Source of the DNA: Lonicera japonica
Taxonomy: Eukaryota; Streptophyta; Magnoliopsida; Dipsacales; Caprifoliaceae
DNA: 64,000 bases
Reading direction: 5' to 3'
Assembly: GCA_021464415.1 (NCBI GenBank)
Contig: JAKCWG010000447.1
Span: 1 to 64,000, forward strand
The first letter of the stretch is position 1, and each line of letters begins with the position of its first letter. The position numbers were made by a program, and so were the translations under genes. The notes beneath the pieces are model-generated. The model had not been told where the DNA came from, searched no databases, and saw only the letters and a list, made by a program, of their open reading frames with translations. Of this stretch, positions 10,436 through 22,525 are shown piece after piece.

Positions 10436-13300
10436 CAAATATGTTGTCAAATTCAAATATTGCACAATAACTAGGGTTGAGATGAAGAAAAATTGGACCT
10501 TCTGAGCAAAACTTGTTTCTAAAATGTAAATCTCCATACATAGGAAGATGTGTTTGATGATAAAAATTGGAACATATATGATTGAAAACATAACGCTACT
10601 AATAATTCTATGAAAAGTTGGAAAAAAGAGATGCCGATTACTTTTATATTTCTTCATCAAATCCAATTCATTAGGCAATGAGTAAGAAAATGTTTCCATG
10701 GAAAAAAAAGGAAAATTAAATATCGAGGGAGAACATATCATCCAATCACACTATTCTCTTTTCCAAGTTCTCATGAAACTTACATTGTTTTTCAATTATT
10801 TTCTACTAAACTTAATTAGCTTTTTGCTATAACTAATCAAGAAAGTTAAATTGGCAACTACCAAACACCAAATGTTATTGTAGTAGTCTAAACTGAAGCA
10901 ACCAAAAAGGCTTAATTAAAACCCAAACTGCGCCCATTGTTAACACCGATAATCTTCTTAAGCCAATCAAGAATTAACCCCTAAATAAATAAACGATATA
11001 TACATTGAAATAATATTTTCTTGAGTTTTACGGAGATTGGAGATGTACACTGATTCTTTAAAGTGACGCCCAAATTTGTAATAATCAAACTATACATCAT
11101 CCGTACAAACAAAAATTAAGAAAAGGGTAAACAAGTAACACATTAATAAAAACTTTCGCTCTGGTCCTTGACTAGAATTTTAGGAAAAACTAAAAAGTTA
11201 TAAATAATACATGCATTAATCAAACAACAAAGCTACAAACACTCTGCTCTTAGCACGAGTGATAGAAAACTATTCTCTTTAGGGGAGAGGTCTCTGGTTC
11301 ATTTCTCCCACCACCCATTTCCCTAGATCGTATAGTCCACTATGTATCAACTCATAAAAAGAAAAATTATGCGACATAACTTTATCAACTCATAATTTTA
11401 TTGACATATACTGGTGGTGTATGTGATCATCAACCAAATATAAGTGCAGTCTGATTAAGGCCTAACATTCCAAAGTCCATTCATAAATACTTCTAATCTT
11501 ATAGTACCAAAGTCCACTAAGAATGAACCCTAAATGAGAAAAAAAAAAGAATAAGAAGAAGGTAAATACCCATCTGTGCAATTCACAGTACGGTCCAAAA
11601 TCAAAACATTGAGGATGTATTTTGGGCACCCAATTCCAAAGCTTGGTTAAACGGTAATGGTGGTTTATTTATTTTATTATTATTTTTAACTAGCTAGAAT
11701 ACTAAATGTTGAATTTAAGCTCCAAAGATTTTGCTCAGGTTTTATTCTAAATGAACCTCTAAATATGTGTTTGTTCAAATCAAGGGACCTTTTGATTTTA
11801 ACCCAAGATTTTTAAATTCTTTTACTTTTAGCCCAGCTCGTTTTATAAATTAGTTATTGGCCTAAAATTTTGGATAATTACTATTTTGAATTTTAAATAA
11901 TTATTTTTATTAATTTTATTTTTCCAAAGTTGCACTTTCACCTTTTTTTTTTCAATTTCAATATCTCAAAAAATTTAGACCAATTGAGATTTAGGAAGTG
12001 TATTAATATACAATGCGTTTTGAAATTCAAAATTTACACATAATTCGAATTTTGAAGTCAAAGTTAAAGTAAAACTAATTAGTTATAATGGGTAAATTAA
12101 TGAAGGATATGGTAGATATATTAGACGATCAAAATTTAAGTATGGTAGACATATTACTGATTAATTAATTTGTAATATGATTGTTAGTTGCTGTGAAATT
12201 ATTATATGCATAATATGTTTGTAGCATTAGGTATTGGCGGCAAATCCGTAATTAAACGAAGATTTATGGAAGACATAATATGAGAAATTATTATAGACAT
12301 ATTACAAGTATATATTAATCGAGTTATAATATATCTTCTTCCATGGCATTATGCATGCCTTTGAACATTTTTGATCCCAAACATTATAAAAAGACATATT
12401 AAGGATGTTACTAGTATGGAAAAACAAAAAAGGCATGTAAAATGGTATTGCATTGATTAGTTCATACATGTAAAATGGTAAAATTTACATCCAAAGCATA
12501 CAACAATTTATATATACAATTCATAACAAATGTACTAATAACATAAAAATTTTACGTACATCACTCATCTTCAACTCATCACTTGTCACCATCACTTCAC
12601 TAGCTTTTTGGTCAACTACATGTTCATTCCTTTGAATTCCCAAAGAATTTTCCTCCAAATTGAAGATCTAACCGTCAAACTTGGACTTGATTTCACCAAA
12701 TCCAAGAGGATTGAGAGAAACTAGAGTCATTGACACTAAAAATAGAAGTAATTGACACTAAATCTTTCCAAATCATACGTATAAGTGTAAGTAATTGACA
12801 CTAAGTTTTACGATATGAAGAGAGAAATAACGAAGGAGACACAAAGTAGAGAGATATATGATTATTTGCTCGTGATTTGGGGGTTAAATTGCATTAGGAT
12901 ATAGACAAATTAGTTTTGAGAAATTGAATTCCTTATTTGAATAAACACAATTCCTTGCCTACAATTTAGGAAGTCATGTAAACAAAGGCAAAATATATGT
13001 ATTCAACTCCAATCCAATCAGATGCGCATGGTAGTCAAATTGCAATTATAAAATAATAAAAATGGAATTAAGGAAAACATAAATCATAAATCACTTCATG
13101 CATATAAATTCAAACCCATATTCCCAAATCGATCAGTATATTTTCAAATTAAAGAAAAAAGAAACCAATTTCGGTTAGAGTATAAATTTAGAGATGTATT
13201 GTAGAATAATAAGTCAAGAGGACTTGTTGCCATTAGTTAGTATTATTTATTGTTCCAACTTTAAACTTGATGAACAGATTGATAAAAATAAAATAAAAAA
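10436..13300. other. Non-coding AT-rich DNA
   Basis: No gene is supported. A 110-residue minus-strand open frame at 10409-10741 overlaps the copia LTR and has no recognisable domain. Apart from the SINE-like head at 11245-11316 I see nothing nameable. Confidence 0.45.
11245..11316 (+). mobile_element. tRNA-derived SINE-like head
   Basis: CTTAGCACGAGTGATAG resembles a polymerase III A box, and TGGTTCATTTCTCCCACC about 45 bp later resembles a B box. This is the arrangement of tRNA-related SINE promoters. No tail or target duplication was resolved. Confidence 0.4.
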
Positions 13301-13342
13301 GAAGAAGAAGAAGAAGAAGAAGAAGAAGAAGAAGAAGAAGAA
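13301..13342. repeat. (GAA)n microsatellite
   Basis: About fourteen GAA units. Read on the minus strand they give a polyserine open frame, which is not evidence of a gene. Confidence 0.9.
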
Positions 13343-13403
13343 AAAATAAACAAACTTGATGAATATAAACAAAAGTGTAGTACACAGGCATTCCTTTTAA
13401 GAA

Positions 13404-16352
13404 GGGCGGTGTTATTTAGGACCTCCAAATTTGAAACAAACACCCCGTTCCAGAATTTAACTAAAGCAAATTTTAACACTCCCCTTATTTATCATAAACA
13501 GCCCCCTCCATTGCCTGATGTTAGATAAGTGCTTAGCAACACTCTCCTCATTTGAGCCGATTTTATGTGAGTGCATTCACCTCTTATTAATTTGGCAAGT
13601 GATTGAGCCCAGAAATTGCATTTCTAATCTTTTAAACAAGGCTCAATTAACTTCTAGTTACTTCCTAAAATCGAAAATTGCATGAAAAGAAGGCACTGCA
13701 TTGTATTTCTGTGCTACTAAGCCATTTTGCAGGCCTAAAGTGGTGAAGCAACTCAGGATGGATGTAAGAAAGAAGGCTGAATGCGAAAAAGTGCAAGAAA
13801 AAGGCCTGAATAGGAAGTCAATATTTATACCGATGCCCGAGATGAGGAAAACTCCACAAACTACCCCTAAAGCACTAGCAAGAAGAGAACAAGCAAGTCT
13901 TCAAACATGAATGAAGTGAATGAAAGTGTCTAAGAGTGATTCCAGGAGAAAAGAAGCTCAATTGAATCAATTCTGGAAGTTTCTGAAGAAAACCGAGAAC
14001 TGCCGTAAAAAGTCCAAAGTTGTAGCTGATTAAAGTTTTTATCCATTGAGAATTTGAAGAAATTTCCAGAAATAAAAGTTGTAGAGCTTTGAATTACCTA
14101 CGCATAGGTGAAAATGGTACATCAATCGAAGTTCGAAACATAAATTTATGAGTAAAAGAAGAAACTAACATAAAAAGGCACCATGTGGGGATTGATCCCC
14201 ACCCACTTTTTTGGCTGTTTTTTATTGTTACCTCTTTTCGGCCCGTTTCTTCATGGATTGTTCAGGCCACGACTTGAGACACTTGTGTACCATATAAAAG
14301 TTCATATATCTCATATTTTAGGGTACGCAGTAATTTAGAATCAATTAACAAAGAGACTGAGAGCACCGTAACTTTCTTGGGAGCTTTTGCGCTGCATCTG
14401 CAGATCAAACTTGAGAGTTTTGTTATTTAATTCCTTAAAATAATTGTTAGATTAGTTTATTTATGATCGTTTGAGGCTGGAACATCGCTGTAATCAACAT
14501 TCAATTCATCATTCAATACAATTTTCGATTCAAGTCTCAATTGCGTGTCGGGTAAAACCCTAATTTTCTATTTTCTTTTAATTTGATTGCTTTTATTTAT
14601 TCCTTTGCTTTGATATTCATAGATTAGTTTGATTAGATCATATATATTCTGGAATCAACCTTAAATCCACATTTTTGGGGCTGGTTCTAGGGTTTATAGA
14701 TCTATTTTGTCAGTTTTTTGTCGATTTATGCTTGATTCTTGTTTTATATTCAAATAGTTTATAGTTTTTCCATACTATTCATATGTGATTCAACCTTGAT
14801 CATTAAGAATCTTATTTTTCATAATTTTTAAGGTTTAGGTCGATTTTGTTTAGTCTTTGTCGATTTTGAATTTGTTTGCTGTTTTTGCCGTAAATTTTTT
14901 GTTTTAAATTGGAATTCCAAAATTCCAATGCCAAAAGTTTTTAAATCTGATTTTCTACATTGTTTGAAATATGTTTAATGTTTTCCATGATTTATAAAAT
15001 TATTTGCATGTTTGATTTGATTATGGCTAGCTAAATTCTTTGTTAGGGATCTGTAGTGAAAGATGATTAATTAATCTTTGAATGTAATCAAATTTATGTT
15101 TGAATCTGATTTTTCCATTGGTTATAGATCATCTACTGAATGAATGAGTATTTTCTTATCTTTGCATGCGTTAAAAACATGTTTTCATAAGTTAGCTCAA
15201 AAGTTTCATCTGATTAAGAATCATAAAAATGTCGATTCGCGGATTTTTGCACCAAAACTCTAACGTGGTTGATTTGAGGATGGTCTTGATTCTATGATTA
15301 GTTAAGTTAGTTTCCTAAGTGAATTGGCAGATTTGGCACTGTTTTGGTATTTATTCACATAAGTGCCGAGAAAATGCTGGTTTTGACTTTCGGCATTCTT
15401 TTTAAGTAGGATTTGCTTTGAATTACATTCAAACCTATTCAAATCTTATAGGAGTGTTAGGCTACTGAATTTTGAAAAGTTTAATTAACTTAGATTATTT
15501 TTGTCACGCACTAGCAAACTAGGTTTTAAATTACACTTTTTCGAAGTCAAAAGCTTCACCGTCGAATTCTATTGCTCAAAGCTAGTCTATATAGTATTTA
15601 TCATGCATGGGCTATCATATACTTGTTGTAGTAGTATAATTGGATGGTATGAGAGTCTAGGAGTTGAATCTTAGAGAAAAATCTTGTTTAAACTTAGATT
15701 TGGAGCACCTGATTGAACTAGTTTCGTACTCCTTAGCTACGGATACCCCTAACGCTTGTTTCCCATAATTATAATTCTATTTAATATTCTGTTTTATTTA
15801 TTTAGTGCGCTGTGTTATTTATTTTTAGTGGATTTTCATGCTTCCTTAGTGCATTTAGGAAGCTTTTTTGGTAGATAACTTGCACTTGTGGATTCCTTTT
15901 ACTTCTACATCCTAGGATTATATTTTTCTTTAGTTTAAGTTTAGTTAATTGGTAGTTTTAACTTAGTTTCAATTTCCTTTCTTTTCCCAAGTCTATCATC
16001 TTTTCCTTTCTTCCCTTTGAGAAAATAGCTAGAGAAATAAATTCCTTATCTTCCATGTGGTTCGACCTTGGATCTTCTCAAGTATACTTTAACTTGACCG
16101 CCTGCGCTTGGGTGTAACAACTTGCTATTTTTGGGTGTTGTCAAGTCAGCGAGTCTTATTTGGAAAATACTACAACACTCTATTGGTTGATGTAGGTGAA
16201 TTCTTGCTAACAAACTCTTCCCATGTGGGCTGAGTGTATATCATTGCACTCGATCACCTTTCACTACGGGAGCCTTAGGGGGGTGTTAGTGATAATAAAT
16301 TTACCATAAGGGGTGTTTGTGACAAATATAGGGGGTGTAAATAACATCGCCC
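13404..16352. mobile_element. 2.9-kb element with long terminal inverted repeats
   Basis: The left end GGGCGGTGTTATTTA and the reverse complement of the right end, GGGCGATGTTATTTA, are inverted repeats. Similarity extends through CAAACACCCC and TAACAC blocks for at least 80 bp, weaker to about 200 bp. TTTAAGAA (13396-13403) and TTTGAGAA (16353-16360) match at 7 of 8, compatible with a hAT or Mutator-like target duplication. No transposase is visible. The interior looks like a gypsy LTR or a captured leader, with a TATA-like CCATATAAAAG near 14289 and GTGGTTCGACCTTGG near 16058. Confidence 0.6.
13620..16170 (+). repeat. LTR-like non-coding interior of the TIR element
   Basis: Words such as AGTTGTAGAGCTTTGAATTA (about 14080), a TATA-like motif near 14289, a leader-like CAATTGCGTGTCGGGTAAAA near 14540 and TGTGGTTCGACCTTGG near 16058 resemble gypsy LTR or leader sequence. 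I could not fix TG/CA ends or a 5-bp duplication. It may be a solo LTR nested in the TIR element or a captured gene leader. Confidence 0.35.
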
Positions 16353-17004
16353 TTTGAGAAAGATAAGTATGAGATAACAATTCTTATATTTGTTATCTGA
16401 TACTTATTTTTTTTCAAGTAGAAAGTTCTTATTTAATGAATAAAGGTAAATTTTGCGTTAAAATATCTTTCTTTTGTTTTATTTTATTTTTCTTTTTTAA
16501 AAAACAAAATATTTATCTTTTGTTTGATTTTTACTATATGTTATTTGATTATCAGAAAATCCTATAAGTTACCAAAATCAAGGGTGAAAAACATCTTATA
16601 TTGTTCTTATTATGATTATAAACTCCACTTAATTATTTATGTGAGGACAAAATTGGATAGTGGAGAGAGATAGAGAGAGAATCAAAACACAAAAATAGTT
16701 TAGTTATTTAAATTGGCCACAGTCGAGGATGAAGCATGATTGTGGAAGAATTCAGATAGTGGATTGAAGTCGAAGGTAGTGGCTTTGAGGACTCGTGGGT
16801 AAGGATCTAAGAAAGAGGTGGGTTTAAGTGAAGATATAGTGAACATAATGAAAGAAAATGGGAAATTGAATACAAAAAACTAAATTGGTAAAAAGGGTGG
16901 TCTTTGTAAATATATTGAATTTAAAACTAAAAAATTAGGGATGATGTATGTAAGTACTTAGAAAGTTCAATGGTTATGATGCGTTAGTTTTTTCTATTCT
17001 TTGT
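16353..17004. other. Non-coding DNA, nothing recognised
   Basis: AT-rich sequence with no supported open frame or transposon end. Confidence 0.4.
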
Positions 17005-17470
17005 GGTCTTGGTGTGCAGGGCAATATAGATGGTATGGCTCAACTACGGGACCCGGGTAGAGCTAAGGCTGGGGGTGTTTTCAGAGATCACTTAGGAATT
17101 GATATTAGTGCATGTTATTTTGATGTTGGGATTCGTACGGCTTTCCTTGCGGAGATATCGACTCTTATTCAGGGTATTAAGTATGCTTATTAACGTGGTT
17201 GGCGCTTGCTCTAGATTTAGCTCGATTCAATAGCGGTTCTTCAATTCTTGCAGTCCTCCTCTTATCGGGCTCCTTAACGTGCTGCCATGAGGTGGGATAA
17301 TTGTAAGTAACTTCTCTTTGGTATGTGATTTTAGTGCTCTCATATCTACTAGAGGGTAATGATGTGGCAATTATATTACTTCTATGTGGCTTAGTCATGA
17401 GACCCATTTTTGGTGGGATTCGACTCCTACACAAACAGCTGCTTTAGTGGGGTGGGACATGTCCTTACTC
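17005..17470 (+). pseudogene. LINE RNase H-domain remnant
   Basis: Translated fragments read NIDGMAQLRDPGRAKAGGVF, FRDHLG, then LDSIAVLQFL and, in a shifted frame, HIYREGNDVA with a WWDS segment. This order matches the C-terminal RNase H domain of plant L1-type LINE polyproteins (CNTDG ... GG.FRD ... DS..V ... REGN..AD). In-frame TAA and TAG codons stand where CAA or TGG-like codons are expected, consistent with decay. Reverse transcriptase and a poly-A tail are absent, so it is a fragment. Confidence 0.7.
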
Positions 17471-17478
17471 CCTAATTA

Positions 17479-17530
17479 TGGGTAGTATTATTTACGCCCC
17501 CTATATTTGTCAAAGACTAGATACTCCACA
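17479..17530. repeat. Fragment of the long-TIR family
   Basis: GGGTAGTATTATTTACGCCC followed by CCTATATTTGTC resembles the right end of the 13404-16352 element read on the other strand. It is a solitary end or relic. Confidence 0.55.
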
Positions 17531-17630
17531 GTGTGCTACCGCTCTCGTCATTAATGCTCCTCATCCCATCTTGTTCCTTTACCTTTTCCCTGACCCCATC
17601 CCATTCAAAAGGCCACGTAAGTAGCTATTA

Positions 17631-18192
17631 GAGCATCTCCAGAGATTCTCTACTTGGAATATGTTCTCTATAATAACTAGCCAACTTAATAGAATCATGT
17701 TCCAACAGACTATGTAAAATATCAAAATAAAGTAGAAAAGTGTTGCTAGGCTCTCTACTTATTATTTTTTTATTCAAATAACGATTATATATCAACAATT
17801 ATATTTTATTGGTCCTATTCTCTTTCCTTCTTGTCATATTTTTTTAATGCACAAAAATCTCATGTATATAGAAAATAAAACAATTTGATTATTTTATGGA
17901 AGGAATAATATTATAAATTTTAGTATATTGATTTCGATTTATTTTAGTTTATTTTTAAATTTTAATTAATGCATAATATACTTACATTAAATTTGGTTAT
18001 ATTTAGAGCTGACATGATAAATAGAAAATAATATTAAAATAACTGAATAATGTCAAATAAACACCAATAAAATAAAACAATAGATAATATTGTTGGAGTA
18101 ACTTTGTAAAGAAAGCTCTCTGGTACTCTAAAAGATGTTCTATAGTTTAAAGAAGATATTCTCTATACTAAAGAGCATCGTTGGAGATGCTC
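17631..18192. mobile_element. PIF/Harbinger-type MITE, 562 bp
   Basis: GAGCATCTCCAGAGA at the left and GAGCATCTCCAACGA on the reverse of the right end form the inverted repeat. Both sides are flanked by TTA (17628-17630 and 18193-18195), the 3-bp duplication of PIF/Harbinger (Tourist-like) elements. It is AT-rich and non-coding. Confidence 0.85.
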
Positions 18193-18195
18193 TTA

Positions 18196-18975
18196 GCATG
18201 TTTCAAACGGGAGTGGACCAAAGGTGTATGTTGTAGAGATTAAGATATTTTCAGGTTAAAATTAAAAAGTTTAAAATAGAAGATTAAAGTTACAACTGAA
18301 CCCAAACTTTAAGAGTCAATTCCCTTATAAAAAGTAGAGATGTGATGAACTTGAAAACTGAATGACCGAACTATATCGATCCGAAGTTCCGAACCACTTC
18401 ATAAAAAACAAAACCGAAAAAAACCAAAACAAAGAAACTGAATATGTTTGGTTTGGGTTTGGAGCGTGACACTACATAACTGAAATAAACCGAATCATTG
18501 CATGTAACTTGAACATAATATTACTTCACTATTTAAAATTTTATGTTTATAAAGTTTACAAAGTTTAGTGAGAAATTAACTCTTTGAAATATCATAAATA
18601 TTAGAGTTATATTATAAATGTAAGAATTAATATTTTTTCTACTTAAAATAAGTAGGAGTAAGTGGAACAAAATAAGTATTGTTTTATAATTTATTTATTT
18701 TTAAAATATATATATGATAATCGAATAAAACAAAACCAAAACGAACCAAAAAAGTTAGGAGATAATGGGTTATAGGGCCTTACTCCATAATGTTTTATAA
18801 TTCTAAGAATGAACTTATGTTTAATAAAGGGAAGTAGTACTAATTTCATAATTTGATTTTACAATAAGGTCACTTTTCATAATACTAATTTATTTTAAGA
18901 AAAATGATAAATGTTGATGGACAAAAATATTCCTAATATAAATATCTCTTATCATACACACTGCTGGCTATAGTA
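18196..18975. other. Non-coding AT-rich DNA
   Basis: No gene. Positions 18400-18500 and 18715-18755 contain AAACCGAA/AACCAAAA-rich words seen in many plant intergenic repeats. Confidence 0.4.
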
Positions 18976-19203
18976 ATGGTGAACCAATTTGCCTCTCCTC
19001 TCCCACCGAAACTTTCAATACCTGTTCTCTCTCTCCCTAGATTCCTATTCAACCTTCAAACATTCCCCTCTGTCTCACTAAAGATCTCACCTCTTCCACC
19101 ACCACCACCCCCTGACTCTCCGATCTTATCGCCGAGAGGAGTACCGTTCTCATCTTCTTCTTTTTTTTCTTTTTCTGCAGGTGTAATTGTAAAACAGATA
19201 TAA
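18976..19203 (+). CDS. Possible first exon with transit-peptide-like N terminus (weak)
   Basis: An ATG opens 75 codons starting MVNQFASPLPPKLSIPVLSL, rich in Ser and Pro with few acidic residues and a PPPPPP run. The composition resembles a plastid transit peptide. The frame ends in TAA after a CT-rich stretch and CTGCAG, which could be a splice acceptor instead. I recognise no domain and no downstream exons because repeats follow at once. It may be chance. Confidence 0.2.
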   Translation: MVNQFASPLPPKLSIPVLSLPRFLFNLQTFPSVSLKISPLPPPPPPDSPILSPRGVPFSSSSFFSFSAGVIVKQI

Positions 19204-19205
19204 CT

Positions 19206-19420
19206 TTTGATCGAACCATTGAATTGGGCTAATTTTTGGATATGTTGTTCATAATATATAAAGTTACTTAAACTACGAGAAAAAAATATTTGATCGCTAC
19301 TCTTTTTTGATCGAACCATTGAATTGGACTCTCCGATTTCGTTTTGCTATCGAAATCAACCAATTTCGACAGCTCAGCAGGATTTGAGAAAAAAATATTT
19401 GATCGCTACTCTTTTTTTTT
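19206..19420. repeat. Interleaved local duplication
   Basis: TTTTGATCGAACCATTGAAT occurs near 19206 and 19306, and AAAAATATTTGATCGCTACT near 19280 and 19390. This indicates a roughly 100-110-bp duplication just before the hairpin array. Confidence 0.75.
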
Positions 19421-19445
19421 TGACGAACCCTAAATCAAGGATATG

Positions 19446-20060
19446 GCACCATTCTAATGTTGGACAAGTGGTGCTAAAACTGTTTTAGCACCATGTGGTT
19501 AGTTACTTTGGACAAAAATTGTGCTAAATATGTTTTAGCACCTTGATGTGTAGAATTGGATGGGGGTGCTAAAACTGTTTAGCACATTCAATTTAGTTAT
19601 ATATCTGTTCACTTGTGGTGTTAAAACCTTTTAGCACCATTCTAGTATTGGACAATTAGTGCTAAAATTGTTTTAGCACCATGTGATTAGTTACTTAGGA
19701 CAAAAATGGTGCTAAATATGTTTTAGCACCTCGATGTGTAGAATTGGATAGGGTGCTAAAACTGTTTAGCACCTCCAGTTTAGTTATATGTGTTCACATG
19801 TGGTGCTCTAAACCTTTTTAGCACCATTCTAGTGTTGGACAATTGGTGCTAAAACTGTTTTAGCACCACATGATTAGTTATTTTGGACAAAAATAGTGTT
19901 AAATCTGTTTTAGCACCTTGATGTGTAAAATTGGATGGGGTGCTAAAACTGTTTAGCACATTTAGTTTAGTTATATGTATTCACCTGTGGTGTTAAAATC
20001 TTTTTAACACTATTCTAGTGTTGGATAATTTGTGTTAAAACTGTGGTGCTAAATCTACAT
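19446..20060. repeat. 186-190-bp tandem array of GTGCTAAAA hairpins
   Basis: The unit starting CACCATTCTA recurs at about 19446, 19636, 19822 and (as CACTATTCTA) 20008, giving 190-, 186- and 186-bp periods and about 3.3 units. Each unit holds about four inverted pairs of GTGCTAAAA with TTTTAGCAC or close variants. At 19470-19492 the arms GGTGCTAAAAC and GTTTTAGCACC are perfect around a single T. Spacer words such as GATGTGTAGAATTGGAT are conserved. The array does not code for protein, and I do not recognise the family. Confidence 0.85.
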
Positions 20061-20104
20061 TGAGTATGTTTATAATTTTTTTAATGAAGACTTTATATAT
20101 ATAT

Positions 20105-20493
20105 GGAAAGGATCTTAAGTGAACCAACTTTTTGGTCCTTAAATGTGGACCTGCTATTTTAAGGGGGTAAACGGATGAATTTTTTGATAAAACTTAGTAA
20201 AAATGATCTCCATGATTAGTAGATCACCTCCGCCAATTTTCATTGAAAAATTCAATTAGGAAGTAGGTTAACAAAAAAATTGATATATATGTGCATTTTT
20301 AGCCGTTAAAATTTAAAATGTTTAGCTAACCCACTTCCCGGTTGAATTTTTCAATGAAAATTGGCGGAGATGATCTAATAATCATGGAGATCATCTTCAC
20401 CAAGTTTCATAAAAAAAATTATCCGTTTGCCTCCTCAAAATGATTGGTCCGCATTTAAGGACAAAAAAAATGATCATCTTTAGCTCTTTTCCC
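20105..20493. mobile_element. Foldback MITE with long inverted repeats
   Basis: The left arm (about 20105-20270) and right arm (about 20320-20493) are extended inverted repeats. TCCGCCAATTTTCATTGAAA occurs in the left arm, and the right arm contains its complement. Outer ends are GGAAAGGATC and, reversed, GGGAAAAGAG. Both sides are flanked by TATATATAT. A foldback transcript would form a long hairpin. Confidence 0.75.
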
Positions 20494-20886
20494 TATATAT
20501 ATATACTTTTATAAATGAGAACAGAAGAAAAGTCGCTATACTTCTACACTTCCTTTTTTTACTTAACAATATGTTGCAATATAAGACAATGAACAATATA
20601 ATTCAATCCCCTCCCCATCCCATTCCCAAGAGAAGAAAACGTTGTTCGAGAGCTTTGCACTCTTTTAGTCCCTCCTATTGTACGTATAGGTATTAATTAA
20701 TTTGTTATATTAAGGTTATTGTGTTATTAGTTAAATAAGGAAGAGGCATTATTGTTTTTTCTGTACATTATTTTTAATTTACTATATTAATTTATAATTA
20801 TCTTTTATAATTATATTATTATTGAAATGGGTATTTATCCCCAATTGCCTCAAAAGTTTAGTTAAAATTTAAATTTCGGGAATTTA

Positions 20887-21237
20887 AGGGCTTATTTGGT
20901 GAGTGTTTTTTTTTCCAAATTATAAAAACTCAACTCAAAATCAACTCTATTTTTACACTTTACTTTCTCTCTCTAAAAACTTTTAAAACACCATAACTTT
21001 AAATTCAAAAATCAAAATTAGATAAAAAATATATATTTGAAACATACTCGTCGAGATCTATATGTGACTATTTTTTGAAAAAAAATTATGAGATTTTTAG
21101 TTGGTTGAAAAAAACTCAAACAAAAACCAAATTCACTTTTCAAAATATTTCTAAATCTACCAAAAACCATATTTTAAAATCTCAACTTAAAAACTCAACT
21201 CAAAACATCAACTCAAAACATCAACCAAACATCACCT
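20887..21237. mobile_element. Possible MITE, about 350 bp
   Basis: The left edge TTATTTGGTGAGTGTTTT and the reversed right edge TGTTTGGTTGATGTTTT are similar inverted ends of a common plant MITE type. AAACTCAACTCAAAA-like words recur inside. No target duplication was found. Confidence 0.4.
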
Positions 21238-21403
21238 GAAAATCGACACTGAAATTTAGTTTTACTTCGAGTGAATCCGACCACAGGGATCCCTTATAAA
21301 GCGGTAATTTGTGTCCAATTCCTTCAAAATTATTCAAATCTTTTTCTCCCTTTAGCACTCTGGTTATTTCTCCTTTGGTGGGTAGAGTACTGTTTGAATT
21401 GAA

Positions 21404-21759
21404 GCTCTTCTTCAAGAAGATTAATATATAATAATAATGGCTGTAAGTAGTAATTCACTTCTTCTGTTCCTACTTCCAATTACTTTTTGTTTAGTTTCCG
21501 AATGATTTGATTTCATACATATATAATATATATATATATATATATATGCATTCCAATAATTAGGTTTCAGTTTTTGGGCGAACGTACAGGAAGAAGTAAT
21601 TTCTCTGGTTTTCTCTTATCTTTCAATTGATTTCTATCTGTTTTTATATTTGTATTCACTAATGAATGAATGTTCCATTATTATTCTCAATTCTTCAAGA
21701 AATCTTCAAGAAGATCAATAGTGGCAGTAAGTTATAATTCACTTCTATTTCTACTTCCA

Positions 21760-21791
<32 letters not shown>

Positions 21792-21830
21792 GCATTCCCA
21801 AAAATAGGTTTCAGTTTTTCCCTTATTTTC
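21404..21830 (+). repeat. About 290-bp tandem duplication of a leader-like segment
   Basis: TTCAAGAAGATTAATA ... ATGGCTGTAAGTAGTAATTC (about 21411-21455) recurs as TTCAAGAAGATCAATA ... GTGGCAGTAAGTTATAATTC (about 21706-21742). Both are followed by (TA)n, GCATTCC and AGGTTTCAGTTTTT. ATGGCT followed by GTAAGT looks like a tiny first exon and splice donor of the repeated locus downstream; the second copy has GTG in place of ATG. Confidence 0.6.
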
Positions 21831-21901
21831 CGATTGATTTCATTTGTTAATTCTTTACCCCTTTCATAGTGAAATTATTTGTAGTTGATCAATGAATGTT
21901 C

Positions 21902-21902
<1 letters not shown>

Positions 21903-21932
<30 letters not shown>
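21903..21932. repeat. (ATT)n microsatellite
   Basis: About ten ATT units. Confidence 0.9.
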
Positions 21933-22140
21933 TCTCAATCTATGATGTATGTAGGGGTTCTTAGTTGTCGTTTTTGTGTTGAAGAATCGTTATATATGGG
22001 CATTTTTATTAGGTTTTCATTTGTTGCCAATTCACAGTTGAGTTGTTTTTAGGGAATTTTTTTGGATAATTTTAGTTTATTTAGTTACCTATTTATTTGT
22101 TTATTTATTATTTATTTGGGGATCTTAATTGCTTCTAGAA

Positions 22141-22178
22141 GATGAGAGGAGATGAGATGAGATGAGATGAGATGAGAG
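22141..22178. repeat. (GATGA)n microsatellite
   Basis: Six or more GATGA/GAGAT pentamers in a row. Confidence 0.9.
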
Positions 22179-22525
22179 TGTTGTCATCAATAGAGTTTGG
22201 GTTTAGCCCTTTTTTGGTTGCCTTCAGTTCGGATTGTACTTTGTTTCTTTTTCTTGGATATTAGGAAATCCTAATATGCTTATCTGTTGTACCAGATTTG
22301 GTGTTGTTGCGGATCATAGATAGATATGCAATTCACCCTTTAGAAAAATGGAAAATAAAATAAAATAGGATATATAGGTGTAATCCAGCGCAACCATAAT
22401 TTTGTTAGAATCAAGGATAATGAGCTCTTGCATAAAACCAAGAAAGTACACCATACCTAGTTCAATGCACTAATAAGTGTTGCCCTAACAAGTTTGCTTC
22501 AGTTGGCTCCTTATTCTTGTAACAG

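Noticed and set aside
13261..13479. Polyserine protein on the minus strand
   Set aside because: The frame exists only because of the GAA microsatellite and has no other coding sign.
19446..20060. CRISPR-like array
   Set aside because: The repeats are 186-190-bp units with conserved spacers and internal hairpins in a plant genome. There are no unique spacers and no cas genes.
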